Part shown: positions 1 through 9,410 of the stretch, piece by piece
Numbering within the stretch: position 1 is the first letter of the stretch
Layout of the letters: each line of letters starts with the position of its first letter
Assembly: GCF_003065405.1 (NCBI RefSeq)
Contig: NZ_CP026947.1
Span: 2,294,001-2,358,000 of the forward strand
Reading direction: 5' to 3'
DNA from: Corynebacterium yudongzhengii
GTDB taxonomy: Bacteria > Actinomycetota > Actinomycetes > Mycobacteriales > Mycobacteriaceae
Length of the DNA stretch: 64,000 nucleotides
The notes under the pieces: model-generated
Told to the model about the DNA's origin: nothing
Databases searched by the model: none
Seen by the model: only the letters and a program-made list of their open reading frames with translations
Position numbers and translations under genes: made by a program

Positions 1-833
1 ATCGTCATGGGACCGGTGGTCAAGACGTTGGAGACAGCGGAGCCGGACATCATGCCCATCGAGGCGGAGCTGGCGACGGAGACCTTCGCGGATCCCCCGC
101 GGAACTTGCCGAAGATAGCCATCGCGAGGTCATTGAAGAAGAGCGCGCCACCGGTGTGCTGGAGCACCACGCCGAAGAGCATGAACCCAACCAGGATGGT
201 GGCCGCCGTCTGCAGCGGCAGCCCGTGGATGGATTCGGTGCCCATGACGTGAACCTGGGCGAGGGTGACCGGATCATAGGTGATTCCCTGCAAGAACACG
301 ATGGGGACCTCGCCGGCGAACATCGGGTAGATGGACACCAGCGCCGCCAACCCGGCCACGATGAGCCCCGCGGCGCGACGCAGCATCTCTAAGACCATGA
401 GCCAGTAGAGGACGCTGAGCACCTTGGCGCTCGTCGGGGCGACCAGGGACCACCCGAACTCGGTGATGACCGGGCCTTTCACCGTAAACCACAGGGCCAT
501 GGCGATGAACGCCACGATGAGCACGATGTCATACCAGGGCACTCCCGGCCGCGGGGGCGAGGTGTCCTCTTCGGCGTCTTTCTTCCGCAGGGGATAGACG
601 ATGAAGACGATGGGCAAGAAACAAGCGGCGATGAGGTAGAGGAAGGAGTTCGTTGGCAAGGACAGGCCGAAAAGATCCCAGAAGAAGACCTGGTTCATCG
701 TGCCGCCGACCCCGAGAAGCGTGAGCACGATAACGACTACCTTCCAGAACGCCGTCAGCCGCGGGTTCGGCGGATCGACGCTGCTTACAGGGGCTTCAGG
801 AGTTTCGGCGGCGTGGGTGGCCGTAGATGACAT
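1..833 (-). CDS. TRAP transporter fused permease, N-terminal part (cut by window edge)
   Basis: First 277 codons of a fused TRAP permease (small and large membrane subunits in one chain) that continues past the left edge. TRAP systems import organic acids with an ion gradient and an extracytoplasmic binding protein. Hydrophobic helices are visible near residues 29-45, 62-80 and 100-118, with more after 130. The Gly/Ser/Met-rich stretch SASMGMMSGSAVSN near residue 255 is typical of the large-subunit part. The ATG at 833 has AGAGG a few bases upstream. The gene starts 18 bp after the stop of the TAXI-type binding protein gene, the expected partner, so the two form a TAXI-TRAP operon. The visible part is intact although the partner is broken. 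Confidence 0.85.
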   Translation of the reverse strand, partial: MSSTATHAAETPEAPVSSVDPPNPRLTAFWKVVVIVLTLLGVGGTMNQVFFWDLFGLSLPTNSFLYLIAACFLPIVFIVYPLRKKDAEEDTSPPRPGVPWYDIVLIVAFIAMALWFTVKGPVITEFGWSLVAPTSAKVLSVLYWLMVLEMLRRAAGLIVAGLAALVSIYPMFAGEVPIVFLQGITYDPVTLAQVHVMGTESIHGLPLQTAATILVGFMLFGVVLQHTGGALFFNDLAMAIFGKFRGGSAKVSVASSASMGMMSGSAVSNVLTTGPMT

Positions 834-851
834 GTTCACCTCTTTGTCCTT

Positions 852-2009
852 TTAGACATCGTTGACCGGCGGTAGCGACGGCAGGTTCTCGCGCTTCCAC
901 TCGAACCACTCCTCGGCCGGGTTAGCGTCGTTGGGATACTTCGCCCAGAACTCCGGCCACGCGTCAGTCATGAGTTTTTCCCTTTCGAGCAGCGCGTCGT
1001 TGCGGCGTTGCAGATCCGGCGTCCAGCGTCCGACCTCTTGGAAGAATTCGACGGCACCCTCGTGGAAGGGGACGACGAGGGGTAGAGCAGCACCTCGTCC
1101 ACGCCGAACATGTGGGCATCAGGCGTGGCGTCCTTGTAGGAGTCGTAGTTGTCTTTAATGAGCCCCAAGAGGGCTTTGACCTCGTCTTTGGGGCGATCAG
1201 CCAGGGTCGTCAGCGGAATCGAGTACTGCATGTTGACGCCCACCTCACCCGGCTCGATGCCGGCGCCGTGGGTGAACTCCCCGGGTATGACCATGGGAGC
1301 GAGCCGCTCCCATGTTGCGTATTGCTCCGGGGAGCCGCCGCCGAGGTTGAGCCACTTGATCGGGTACTGGGAGTCGAGCTCCTCGACGGCGGCGCCCACC
1401 ACGTTTTGGTAGAACGCGTCGATGTGCCCCGTCTTCATTGCCTCCACCTGCTCGGAATAGGAGATGTCGACGAGCTCCACGTCCGCCGAGGTGAGGCCAC
1501 CGAAGTTGAGGATCGCTTCCAGCTTGCGATTCATCGACGTCGACGCGATGAGCCGCGGCCAGCGCCTGCCCTTGAGGTCTTCGACGGTGTCGATGCCGGA
1601 ATCCTCCCGCACCGCCACGCCATAGTTGCCCGGCGGCGCCCAAATCTGCCGCACGGGCTGGGGGCCCACACTTGGGAGGCGTATTCGTCGTCACCCTCGA
1701 ACGCATAGAAGTACTCGTCTCCTGCCCGCGAGTACTGGGCCGTGCCCGAGATCAGCGGCCCCATGCGGGCGATGCCGGTATCGCCGGTCATCAGGCGCAC
1801 ACGCACGCCGCTTTCGGCCGTGACGGTGTTCGCGATCGCCGCTATGTCGTTATACGTGCCGGTCCCGGCCGGGTAGGTCACCCACACGCTCTGCTGGGGC
1901 AGGGCGCTATCGGCGGGCACGGTGGTGCGGGCGCACCCCGACAGGGCGCTCAAGACTCCGAGTGCTCCGGCGCTTTTCAGGAAGGCCTCCGGCTTATCGA
2001 CTTCCCCAT
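852..2009 (-). pseudogene. TAXI-family TRAP solute-binding protein, disrupted by three single-base frameshifts
   Basis: Binding subunit for the adjacent fused TRAP permease. The coding sequence is spread over all three minus-strand frames. ATG at 2009, preceded by GGAGG with 6-nt spacing, opens a twin-arginine lipoprotein signal (MGKSISRR, then FLKSAGALGVLSALSGC after one missing base near 1985-1990). The frame shifts again at a GGG run (plus-strand 1665-1667) between EYASQVW and PQPVRQIWAPPGNYGVAV. It shifts a third time at a CCCC run (plus-strand 1079-1082) between VDEVLLYP and VVPFHEGAVEFFQEV. Restoring one base at each site gives about 386 residues ending at the TAA at 852. All three lesions look like one-base losses in short G/C runs. 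Either the gene is decayed or the sequence has errors; as written it cannot make the protein. Confidence 0.8.
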
Positions 2010-2269
2010 GAACGTCCTCCTTCGTCGGAACATCCGTACCGGCCGCTTTCACCACGGCCGGTGAAGTGATCCCAGTCACTATAGGACACTTTTTAGTACC
2101 GAAGCACAGTCTTCGGCGATTATTGCCGTTTCGGAAATAATCACCTGCGTTATGCGCAAGGAGGTAACAGTTTCGCCGAAATGTCGGACACGGAGTTATA
2201 CAGTGGAGCCGTGCTCTGCGTCACATTTAGCAGACCTGTATTATCTAGGCCCTTTCTGGAGGTATAGCT

Positions 2270-3484
2270 ATGCCTAAGCACCCCACCGACCTGATGAACG
2301 TGGAATCTCGCTTCAGCGACGAAGAGATCGCCCTGCGCGACCAGGTCGCCGAGTTCGTCGATCGCCGTATCCGCCCCCACATCGGCACGTGGTACGACCA
2401 GGCCATCTTGCCCACCGAGCTCTTACCGGAGATGGCGGAACTCGGGCTCTTCGGCATGCACCTCCAGGGCTATGGCTGCGCCGGGCGCAGCGCGGTCGAA
2501 TACGGCATCGCCATGCAGGAGCTGGAGGCCGGCGACTCCGGGTTGCGCACCGTCGTCTCGGTGCAGGGCTCTCTGGCCATGTCGGCCATTTATAAGCACG
2601 GCTCCGAGGAACAGAAGAAACACTGGTTGTCGCAGATGGCCGCCGGCAAGGTGATCGGCTGCTTCGGCCTGACCGAACCGACCGCAGGCTCGGATCCGAG
2701 CACCATGAAGACCCAGGCCAACTGGGTCAACGGGCGCTGGGTGATCCACGGCCAGAAGCGCTGGATCGGGCTGGCCTCCATCGCGCAGGTGGCCATCATC
2801 TGGGCGGTCGTCCCGGTAAAGGACCTGATCGCGGCAGGTGTGGACACCGGCGATAAGACCGACGGCGTTATGGTGCGCGGCTTCATCGTCCCCACCAACA
2901 CGAACGGCTTTAAGGCCGAGGCCATCACCGGGAAGCTGTCCATGCGCGCCTCCCTGCAGTGCGACATCGAGCTCAAGGCGGTGACGGTCGAGGCCGACGC
3001 CCTCCTGCCGAACAACCCGGGGCTGAAGGGCCCGTTTATGTGCCTTAACGAGGCCCGTTATGGCATCGCCTGGGGCGCGATGGGCGCCGCCCGCGACTCC
3101 ATCGAGGCCGCGCTCGACTACTCGGCTGAGCGCCTGCAGTTCAACAAGCCGCTGAGCGCCTACCAGCTGACGCAGAAGAAGCTCGTCGATATGACCCTCG
3201 AGCTCAACAAGGGCCAGCTTCTCGCCCTGGAGCTGGGCCGCGCCAAGGACGCCGGCAAGATGGAGCTGCACCAGATCTCGGTGGGCAAGCTCGCGAACTG
3301 CCGCGCGGCGATCGAAATCTGCCGGGAGGCCCGCACCATCTTCGGTGGCAACGGCATCACCGTCGACTATTCCCCGCTGCGTCATGCCAGCAACCTAGAG
3401 TCGGTGCGCACCTACGAAGGCACCGACGAGGTCCACACCCTCATTCTCGGCCAGAAGCTCACGGGGGAAGCCGCCTTCCGTTAA
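2270..3484 (+). CDS. Acyl-CoA dehydrogenase, glutaryl-CoA dehydrogenase-like
   Basis: 404-residue FAD-dependent acyl-CoA dehydrogenase, oxidising an acyl-CoA to the enoyl-CoA in the cytoplasm. The order of segments fits the family: N-terminal helical domain, GCFGLTEPTAGSDPSTM near residues 138-154 in the flavin/substrate region, NEARYGIAWGAMGAA near 263, and the C-terminal RTYEGTDEVHTLILG carrying the catalytic Glu typical of glutaryl-CoA dehydrogenases. CTGGAGG precedes the ATG. It is followed at 18 bp by an MFS transporter on the same strand, and faces a thiolase gene, suggesting a small acyl-CoA degradation locus. The substrate is not proven; isovaleryl- or butyryl-CoA-type activity cannot be excluded. 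Confidence 0.88.
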   Translation: MPKHPTDLMNVESRFSDEEIALRDQVAEFVDRRIRPHIGTWYDQAILPTELLPEMAELGLFGMHLQGYGCAGRSAVEYGIAMQELEAGDSGLRTVVSVQGSLAMSAIYKHGSEEQKKHWLSQMAAGKVIGCFGLTEPTAGSDPSTMKTQANWVNGRWVIHGQKRWIGLASIAQVAIIWAVVPVKDLIAAGVDTGDKTDGVMVRGFIVPTNTNGFKAEAITGKLSMRASLQCDIELKAVTVEADALLPNNPGLKGPFMCLNEARYGIAWGAMGAARDSIEAALDYSAERLQFNKPLSAYQLTQKKLVDMTLELNKGQLLALELGRAKDAGKMELHQISVGKLANCRAAIEICREARTIFGGNGITVDYSPLRHASNLESVRTYEGTDEVHTLILGQKLTGEAAFR

Positions 3485-3502
3485 CCTCCACGAGTTGCTT
3501 GT

Positions 3503-4621
3503 ATGAGAAGACTCCAGCTAGCCACGGTTTATCTCGGCGGGTTCATCGGCCCTTTCGCCGGCCAGTCGGTCGCGGTGATCCTGCCGAACGTGGCCCGAAC
3601 GTTCAGCATCACGATCGAACAGGCCGCACTGACGGTCTCGGCGTATCTGTTCCCCTTCGCCACCGTGATGCTGTTTTCCACGCGCATCGTGCAGAATCTG
3701 CGCCCGCGGCGGGTGATCATGACCGCCTATACGGTCACCTTCCTCGGCTCGCTGGTCTGTCTGCTCTCCACTAGCTGGGCGCTTTTCCTCGTTGGCTTCA
3801 CGACGATGGGCCTCGCCAACGCCTTCACCCTGCCCGTCTTCCAGATCATGTTGCGCGAGATCGTCCCCGCCCGCCACCTCGGCGAGGCGCTGGACACCTA
3901 CGCGGCGATGCAATCCTTCGGGCTGTTTTCCTCTCCCCTGATCTCCGGGCTGGCCACCCTGGTGGGCTGGCAGTACCTCTATCTCATCGTCACCGCCGCC
4001 GCCCTGTGGGTTTTGATCATCAAGGTCCCGGACATCCCTCCCCCAGGGGCAACCGAGTCCGCCGGAACGGGACGCCGGTTATGGTGGCCGGTCATTCTCC
4101 ACTGCTGCGCGTGCCTCATGATGGGCATCAGGGTTATCGGCATGGCTCCCCTGACGGCGCTCAGCGTGGGCGAGCGTTTCGACGCCAGCGCCGTCGGGCG
4201 CGGCGCAGTCATCATGTGCGGCGGCCTCACGGCGTTCTTCTTAGCCCGCCCGCTCGGCGCGCTGGTCGACCGGGCCGGCCCGAAAACCATTCTCCTGGCC
4301 TGCGCGACGGCCTCCGCGGTGGCGATGGCACTGCTGCCGATCGTGCCGCATCCCGCGCTCGTCGCCGCCGGCTGGGCCGTGGCGGTGTTCGCCACCCAGG
4401 GCATGCAGACCTGCATCAACCTCTCGATGCTGCGCACCCCGGGCGGCGCCTCGCTGTTATCGACGGTCCAGGCTTTCCGCTTCTACGGACCGTCGATCAC
4501 CCCCGTACTACTCATGCCGGTCTACTTGAGCTCCGCGAACTGGGCGTTTTGGATCCCCGCGCTGATGATGGTCAGCGCGTTCGCCCTCGAGCTCAAGAAC
4601 CCGGCCTGGAAGAAGAACTAG
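3503..4621 (+). CDS. MFS transporter
   Basis: 372-residue major facilitator protein with about 12 hydrophobic segments. It opens with QLATVYLGGFIGPFAGQSVAV; the loop between the second and third segments is basic (NLRPRRVIM). The second half repeats the pattern, with GALVDRAGPKTILL between helices 8 and 9 as the MFS motif-A-like loop. Start ATG 3503 lies 18 bp after the acyl-CoA dehydrogenase, so it is probably cotranscribed and may move a substrate or product of that pathway. Its last codons overlap the end of the convergent thiolase gene by 4 bp. The substrate cannot be told from sequence. Confidence 0.8.
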   Translation: MRRLQLATVYLGGFIGPFAGQSVAVILPNVARTFSITIEQAALTVSAYLFPFATVMLFSTRIVQNLRPRRVIMTAYTVTFLGSLVCLLSTSWALFLVGFTTMGLANAFTLPVFQIMLREIVPARHLGEALDTYAAMQSFGLFSSPLISGLATLVGWQYLYLIVTAAALWVLIIKVPDIPPPGATESAGTGRRLWWPVILHCCACLMMGIRVIGMAPLTALSVGERFDASAVGRGAVIMCGGLTAFFLARPLGALVDRAGPKTILLACATASAVAMALLPIVPHPALVAAGWAVAVFATQGMQTCINLSMLRTPGGASLLSTVQAFRFYGPSITPVLLMPVYLSSANWAFWIPALMMVSAFALELKNPAWKKN

Positions 4622-5835
4622 ACGCGCTCGATCGCCATCGCCTGGCCCTGGCCGACGCCGACGCACAGCGTCGCGACGCCCCGGTCACCGCCCTCCTGCT
4701 CCAAGCGGTTGAGCAGCGTGATGACGATACGCGAACCGGACGAACCCAGCGGGTGCCCCAGCGCGATCGCCCCGCCCCAGGCGTTGACCTTCTCATGATC
4801 CAGCTCCAGCTCATCGATGCAGGCCAGCGACTGGCTGGCGAAAGCCTCGTTGAGCTCGATGGCATCGACCTTCTCGAGGTCCCACCCGGTGCGCTCGATC
4901 AGCTTGCGGGTCGCCGGGATCGGGCCCAAGCCCATCACCTCGGGTGCTAAGCCGACGACCGCGTTACCCACCACGCGGGCACGCGCAGTGAGCCCATACT
5001 TCTCGACGGCTACCTGCGAGCAGACCAGGATGGCGGAGGCGCCGTCGTTAAGCGACGATGCGTTACCCGCCGTCACAACCGTGCCGTCCTTGACCACCGC
5101 CCGCAGGCGGGCGAGCTTCTCGAGGGTCGTGCCCGGACGTGGCCCCTCATCTTCCGTGACGGTCGACGTGTTGCCCTTGCGGTCGCGGACCTCGATGGGC
5201 ACGATCTCGTTGGCGAACTTGCCGTCCTCGATGGCCTGGCAGGCGCGGCGCTGGGATTCGACGGCGAAGGCATCGGCGCGCTCGCGGGAGATGGAGCGCA
5301 CGCGCGCGACCTCCTCGGCGGTATCCGGCATGGAGTAAGTCAGCTTCTCCGACTTCTGGAAGACCGGGTTGACGAAACGCTACCCGATCGAGGTATCGAA
5401 TACCTCGCCCGGCTTCGCGAAAGGCTTCGCCGGCTTCTCCATCACCCACGGCGCGCGGGTCATGGACTCCACGCCACCAGCGATGACGACGTCCGCCTGC
5501 CCCGTCTCGACGAGCGCCGCCGCCGTGCTGATCGCGGACATACCCGACGCGCAGAGGCGGTTGACGGTCATGGCCGGGGTCGTGTCCGGGTAGCCGTTGA
5601 TCAGCCACGCCATGCGCGCGACATTGCGGTTGTCCTCGCCAGCGCCGTTAGCGTTGCCGAGGATGACCTCGTCGACGACTGCGGGATCAATACCCGTTTC
5701 GTCGATGACCGCCTTGATCGTCGCGGCCGCCAGGTCGTCTGGGCGCACGCTGGACAGCACGCCGCCATAGCGGCCGACCGGGGTGCGCAAACCAGAAACG
5801 AGAAGGGCTTTATTGTCACTTGTGTTGTCACTCAT
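4618..5835 (-). pseudogene. Acetyl-CoA acetyltransferase (thiolase) with in-frame amber codon
   Basis: Thiolase that joins or cleaves acetyl-CoA units. Read through, it is 405 codons, the usual family length. The nucleophile Cys is in NRLCASGMSAI, the catalytic His in GGAIALGHPLGSSG, and the second Cys in LCVGVGQGQA near the end. ATG 5835 follows AAGGAG. Codon 152 (5380-5382) is TAG: the frame reads FDTSIG, stop, RFVNPVFQKSEKL with no shift, and this position is normally Trp in thiolases, so one TGG-to-TAG change explains it. No intact internal start would keep the nucleophile domain. It is either a pseudogene or carries a sequencing error; suppression is possible but unsupported. Confidence 0.85.
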
Positions 5836-6033
5836 CGTGGGCTCCTTGAGTGTGAAAATAGGGACATATTGAGCCACGAGATTAGTCCGCACTAAGCCCG
5901 ATTATGTTGTTCAGATCACATTCATGATAAATCGGGTGGGTACTGATACCGAGCGGGGAATGCTGGGTTGTCTGGCGGTTTGTTGAGGGGATTTAAGCAA
6001 CTACCGACGATCCATGAGGTTTTGAGACCCAAA

Positions 6034-6066
6034 AGGGGCTTTCGGCGACGGTAAGTTGAAGCCCCT
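6034..6066. terminator. Inverted repeat between thiolase gene and CRISPR array
   Basis: Arms AGGGGCTT (6034-6041) and AAGCCCCT (6059-6066) with a 17-bp loop. No clear T-run follows on either strand, so a terminator role is weak. The rest of 5836-6117 holds no convincing gene; the thiolase promoter must lie just above 5835. Confidence 0.3.
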
Positions 6067-6117
6067 CACACACTCCGCCCCACACAAATCAGACCGGGGC
6101 CACAGATAACGCGCTAG

Positions 6118-6421
6118 CTTTCATTGAGGGTTTCGACCAGCTGCACCCCGTCCATGAACCCCACACTGATCGCCAGCCTTTCGAGGCTGGCCTTTCATTG
6201 AGGGTCGGCCCAGTTGGTGATCGTGGTGGCGATCATCTCGGATCGCCAGCCTTTCGAGGCTGGCCTTTCATTGAGGGGCGGGCGGGAAAGACGCGGAGAC
6301 CGCGACCTGAGCCAACCATCGCCAGCCTTTCGAGGCTGGCCTTTCATTGAGGGGCCCCACGAGGTAGGCCCAACCACCTACCCACCCACCATCGCCAGCC
6401 TTTCGAGGCTGGCCTTTCATT
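6118..6421. CRISPR. Small orphan CRISPR array (three full repeats, two degenerate ends)
   Basis: Identical 36-bp repeats lie at 6169-6204, 6242-6277 and 6318-6353. A fourth at 6391-6421 matches over 31 bp and loses its right end, and a fragment at 6118-6130 matches only the last 13 bp. The repeat contains the stem GCCAGCC/GGCTGGC around TTTCGA and ends CTTTCATTGAGGG. Spacers of 38, 37, 40 and 37 bp are unlike each other. Regular spacing, identical repeats and unique spacers point to CRISPR. No cas gene lies in the window. Read on the minus strand the repeat starts CCCTCAATGAAAG, a layout I associate with type I-G/I-U or type III arrays, but this is only a guess. Both end repeats are worn, so the array looks like a remnant. 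Confidence 0.75.
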
Positions 6422-6502
6422 AGATCCGCTTTTGATCCACCCACACGCCCCACAAGCTAACCGAGCTCCAAGGCAACCTAAACGGTCCCCAAACCCCACA
6501 AC

Positions 6503-7423
6503 CTACGCCCCGCTCGTGGCCTTCTCCGCCGCCTCGGCCTTTTCGGCTTCGAGCTTGCGCTTGTTGCGGCGCCCGCGGCGCACGCCGACCCACGCCAGGG
6601 TCAGGCCGAACACGACTGCGGCGATGCGCACGAACCACAGCATCGGCTCGGAAGCACCGAGTGCTTCCAGGACGGTCGGGGCGTTGGTCACGACCAAGAA
6701 GGTGCCGACGACAGATCCCAAAGCGATCGGGTTCAGCCGCGTGACCAGCCACGCCGCGATCGGGGCGGCGATCACGCCGCCGGCCAGCAGGGCCAGCACC
6801 GCCGCCAAGTTCGCGACCAGGTCTTCCCAGAGTCCGATGACGAAGCCGATCGTCGCCGCCAGCGAGACCAAAAACTCCGCGGTGTTGACGGTGCCGACGA
6901 TCCGGCGCGGCTCGCTGCGCCCCAGAGACAACAAAGTCGAGGTAGTCACGGGTCCCCAGCCGCCGCCACCGGTGGAGTCGACGAAGCCGCCGCCAAGGCC
7001 GAGGACAGCCAAGAAGCCGGTGGAGTGCGGCTTCTCGGTCACCTCGCGGCGCACCTTGCCGCGGGAGAAGCGCACCATGAGGTTAACGCCGATTCCGGCG
7101 AGGATCAGGGCCATGACTGGGGCCGCGGCCTCGGTGCTCAGGTTCGACAGGACCGTCGCACCGGCGAAGGCGCCAACCGAGCCGGGGATGCCGATCTTGG
7201 CCACGACCTTCCAGTCCACGTTGCCGAAACGCCAGTGGCTGATGGCGGAGGCCATCGTCGTGCCCACCTCGGCGGTGTGGACGACGGCGGAGGCGGTCGC
7301 CGGCGTCAGCGAGGCGAGCGTGATGAGCAGGGTGGTGGAGGTGACGCCGAAGCCCATGCCGAGACCGCCGTCGACAAGCTGGGCCGCAAGGCCGGCGATG
7401 CTGATGAGAAGCAGTGTGATCAT
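6503..7423 (-). CDS. cysZ: Sulfate/sulfite transporter of TauE/SafE family, CysZ
   Basis: 306-residue membrane protein with about eight hydrophobic segments, opening MITLLLISIAGLAAQLVDGG and with the second conserved half near LGLGGGFVDSTGGGGWGP, the paired Gly-rich motifs of the TauE/SafE family. It is the last gene of the sulfate operon and overlaps cysY by 4 bp. In C. glutamicum the gene in this place (cysZ) is needed for sulfate uptake. The C-terminal tail is basic and Ala/Glu-rich (RRGRRNKRKLEAEKAEAAEK). Name assigned from position and family; direction and exact substrate are not visible. Confidence 0.85.
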   Translation of the reverse strand: MITLLLISIAGLAAQLVDGGLGMGFGVTSTTLLITLASLTPATASAVVHTAEVGTTMASAISHWRFGNVDWKVVAKIGIPGSVGAFAGATVLSNLSTEAAAPVMALILAGIGVNLMVRFSRGKVRREVTEKPHSTGFLAVLGLGGGFVDSTGGGGWGPVTTSTLLSLGRSEPRRIVGTVNTAEFLVSLAATIGFVIGLWEDLVANLAAVLALLAGGVIAAPIAAWLVTRLNPIALGSVVGTFLVVTNAPTVLEALGASEPMLWFVRIAAVVFGLTLAWVGVRRGRRNKRKLEAEKAEAAEKATSGA

Positions 7424-8097
7424 GGGGAAACCGCCTGACGGTAGCGCGCCGCGATGAGTGGAGCCAGGTCCGTGCCCAGCGGCGACGAGATGGTGGTGTG
7501 TGGGGGAAGGTGGTGGCGGGCTTTGTCGAGAAGCAAGCCTTCGGTGACGAAGAGGGGGATGAGGTGGGCGTCGCTCAGTTCCAGCTCTTCTAACGGGAAA
7601 GGCGCGCGCGTGGCGGGGTGCACCAGCACCCGGGCCGAAACCAGACCAGCGACCAGGCTTCGCAGCCGCTCGTAGTCCGCCAGAGCGGTGGCCGTTGACG
7701 AGCCGACCGGGTAGATAACCAGCTCGGCGGCCGCGGGGCGCTCGGACTGAAAACGGGCGGAGATAAGCTCGGCGATATCCGCGCCGGCGCCCAGCGTGCC
7801 CGCGTTGACCAGTGACAATCCGCTGGCGGACGTGGCCTCCGTGATCTCGGCGGGGACGTCGTGACGGGCGTGGTAGCCCGTCGAGAAGAGCAGGGCGATG
7901 ACGACAGCCTGCTCGTGGCCCTCGTCGGCTAGCCGACGGGCGACCGCGGGCAGGGTGTCATCGCTGAAGTCGAGGTGAGCGTCGCAGACTAAAACGCCGA
8001 GGGTGTCGGAGACGGCCTCGGCGAGCGCCGCAATCCCGCCGGCGGCCTCCGGGTGCCGGGAGCCGTGGGAGAGCAGGATGAGCGGCGCGTCGGTCAT
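7420..8097 (-). CDS. cysY: Sirohydrochlorin ferrochelatase-like protein, CysY
   Basis: 225-residue CbiX-type chelatase. The family puts metal into sirohydrochlorin; here it would supply siroheme for the sulfite reductase encoded upstream in the same operon. The N-terminal LILLSHGSRHPEAAGG carries the metal/substrate His, and VIALLFSTGYHARHDVP supplies a second conserved His. The second half (YPVGSSTATALADY) is a weaker copy of the same fold. It overlaps cysZ by 4 bp and abuts cysN, consistent with translational coupling. It corresponds in position to cysY of C. glutamicum. Confidence 0.85.
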   Translation of the reverse strand: MTDAPLILLSHGSRHPEAAGGIAALAEAVSDTLGVLVCDAHLDFSDDTLPAVARRLADEGHEQAVVIALLFSTGYHARHDVPAEITEATSASGLSLVNAGTLGAGADIAELISARFQSERPAAAELVIYPVGSSTATALADYERLRSLVAGLVSARVLVHPATRAPFPLEELELSDAHLIPLFVTEGLLLDKARHHLPPHTTISSPLGTDLAPLIAARYRQAVSP

Positions 8098-9410
8098 TAG
8101 CTCTCCCCCTCGCGCAGGCGCTTGCCAACTAGGCCGGCGGCGAGGGTGTTGCCGGAGGCCTTGTCGACGAGCAGGAGGTTGCCCACCGCACCGCGCGCCG
8201 CATACTCCTCGATGGGGAGTTCGGTGGCGGTGTCGATGCGCACGTGGGCGATCTCGTTGAGCGCGACGGCCTCGGGCGAGAGGTTGTCCTCGGCCGCCGA
8301 GTCCAGGCTGATGATGCGCTCGATGGCGGAGATCCGCCCGCGCACCAGGGCCGCACCGTAGCGGACCTTGACGGTCTGGCCGGCGGTGAGGTCCTTCTCG
8401 GTGAGCGCGACGATGGTGGCATCAAAAGAGCGCACGGCCTCCGGGCGGGGACCAGCGGCGAGGAGGTCGCCGCGGACGAGGTCGATGTCGGCGGCAAGCC
8501 TTAAGGTCACCGAGTCGCCAGTGGTCGCGGTCTCGGTGGCGTCGAGGCCGTCGGCGGTGTCGATGTGGGTGACGGTGGTCTCGCGACCCTGCGGCGCGGT
8601 GACGGTATCGCCGACGCTGATGGTTCCGGCCTCGATGCGCCCGGCGTAGCCGCGGTAGTCGGAGCCGTGCTCGCGGATGACGTACTGGATGGGCAGGCGG
8701 AAGTCGAGCTCACGGGCCCGGCGCGCGCCGACCGGCACGGTCTCCAGGATGCTCAGCACGGTCGGGCCGGTATACCAGTCCATGTTCGTGCTGGACTCGA
8801 CGACGTTGTCGCCCTTGAGCGCGGAGATCGGCACCACGTAAGTATCGGAGACGCCGAGTTCTTCCGCGCGAGCGTTGAAGGTGGACTCGATCTCGCGGAA
8901 GACGTCCTCGGAGTAGTCGACGAGGTCGATCTTGTTGACCGCCAGCACCACCGAGCGCACGCCCAGAAGGGAGGCGATGGTGAGGTGCCTGATGGTCTGC
9001 TCGACGACGCCGTGGCGGGCGTCGACAAGCAAAACCACCACCTGGGAGGTGGACATGCCGGTGACGGTGTTGCGGGTGTACTGGACGTGGCCGGGGGTAT
9101 CGGCGAGGATGAACGCCCGCTCGTCGGTGGCGAAGTAGCGGTAGGCGACGTCGATGGTGATGCCCTGCTCGCGTTCGGCGCGCAGGCTGTCGACCAGCAA
9201 GGAGAGGTCGAGGCCCTCGAAACCGCGGTCGGAGGAGGAGCGCTCGACCGAGGCGAGGGTGTCGGCGAGCACCGACTTGGTGTCGTGCAGGAGGCGGCCG
9301 ACGAAGGTCGACTTGCCGTCGTCGACGCTGCCGGCGGTGCACATACGCAGGGTCTCGCGCTCGGCGATGACGTCGGTGGCGGTGGTGTCGTTCACGGTGG
9401 GAGCACTCAT
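8097..9410 (-). CDS. cysN: Sulfate adenylyltransferase subunit 1 (GTPase), CysN
   Basis: 437-residue EF-Tu-like GTPase that drives ATP sulfurylase (CysD) to make adenylyl sulfate. GTPase motifs are clear: P-loop GSVDDGKSTFVG near residue 27, DTPGHVQYTRN near 104, and NKIDLVD near 158. Two beta-barrel domains follow. The chain ends without an APS kinase domain, unlike the longer CysNC fusions, so the pathway probably goes from APS straight to sulfite. It overlaps cysD by 1 bp and cysY by 1 bp. Confidence 0.93.
   Translation of the reverse strand: MSAPTVNDTTATDVIAERETLRMCTAGSVDDGKSTFVGRLLHDTKSVLADTLASVERSSSDRGFEGLDLSLLVDSLRAEREQGITIDVAYRYFATDERAFILADTPGHVQYTRNTVTGMSTSQVVVLLVDARHGVVEQTIRHLTIASLLGVRSVVLAVNKIDLVDYSEDVFREIESTFNARAEELGVSDTYVVPISALKGDNVVESSTNMDWYTGPTVLSILETVPVGARRARELDFRLPIQYVIREHGSDYRGYAGRIEAGTISVGDTVTAPQGRETTVTHIDTADGLDATETATTGDSVTLRLAADIDLVRGDLLAAGPRPEAVRSFDATIVALTEKDLTAGQTVKVRYGAALVRGRISAIERIISLDSAAEDNLSPEAVALNEIAHVRIDTATELPIEEYAARGAVGNLLLVDKASGNTLAAGLVGKRLREGES

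Noticed and set aside
2181..2267. 28-codon frame directly before the acyl-CoA dehydrogenase gene
   Set aside because: An AAGGAGG lies about 15 nt before its ATG, too far, and the product has no recognisable feature. A leader peptide cannot be excluded but is unsupported.
6169..6421. The 36-bp repeats as a row of transcription terminators
   Set aside because: The internal stem could act as one, but exact identity of 36 bp, fixed 73-76-bp periods and unrelated spacers fit CRISPR better.
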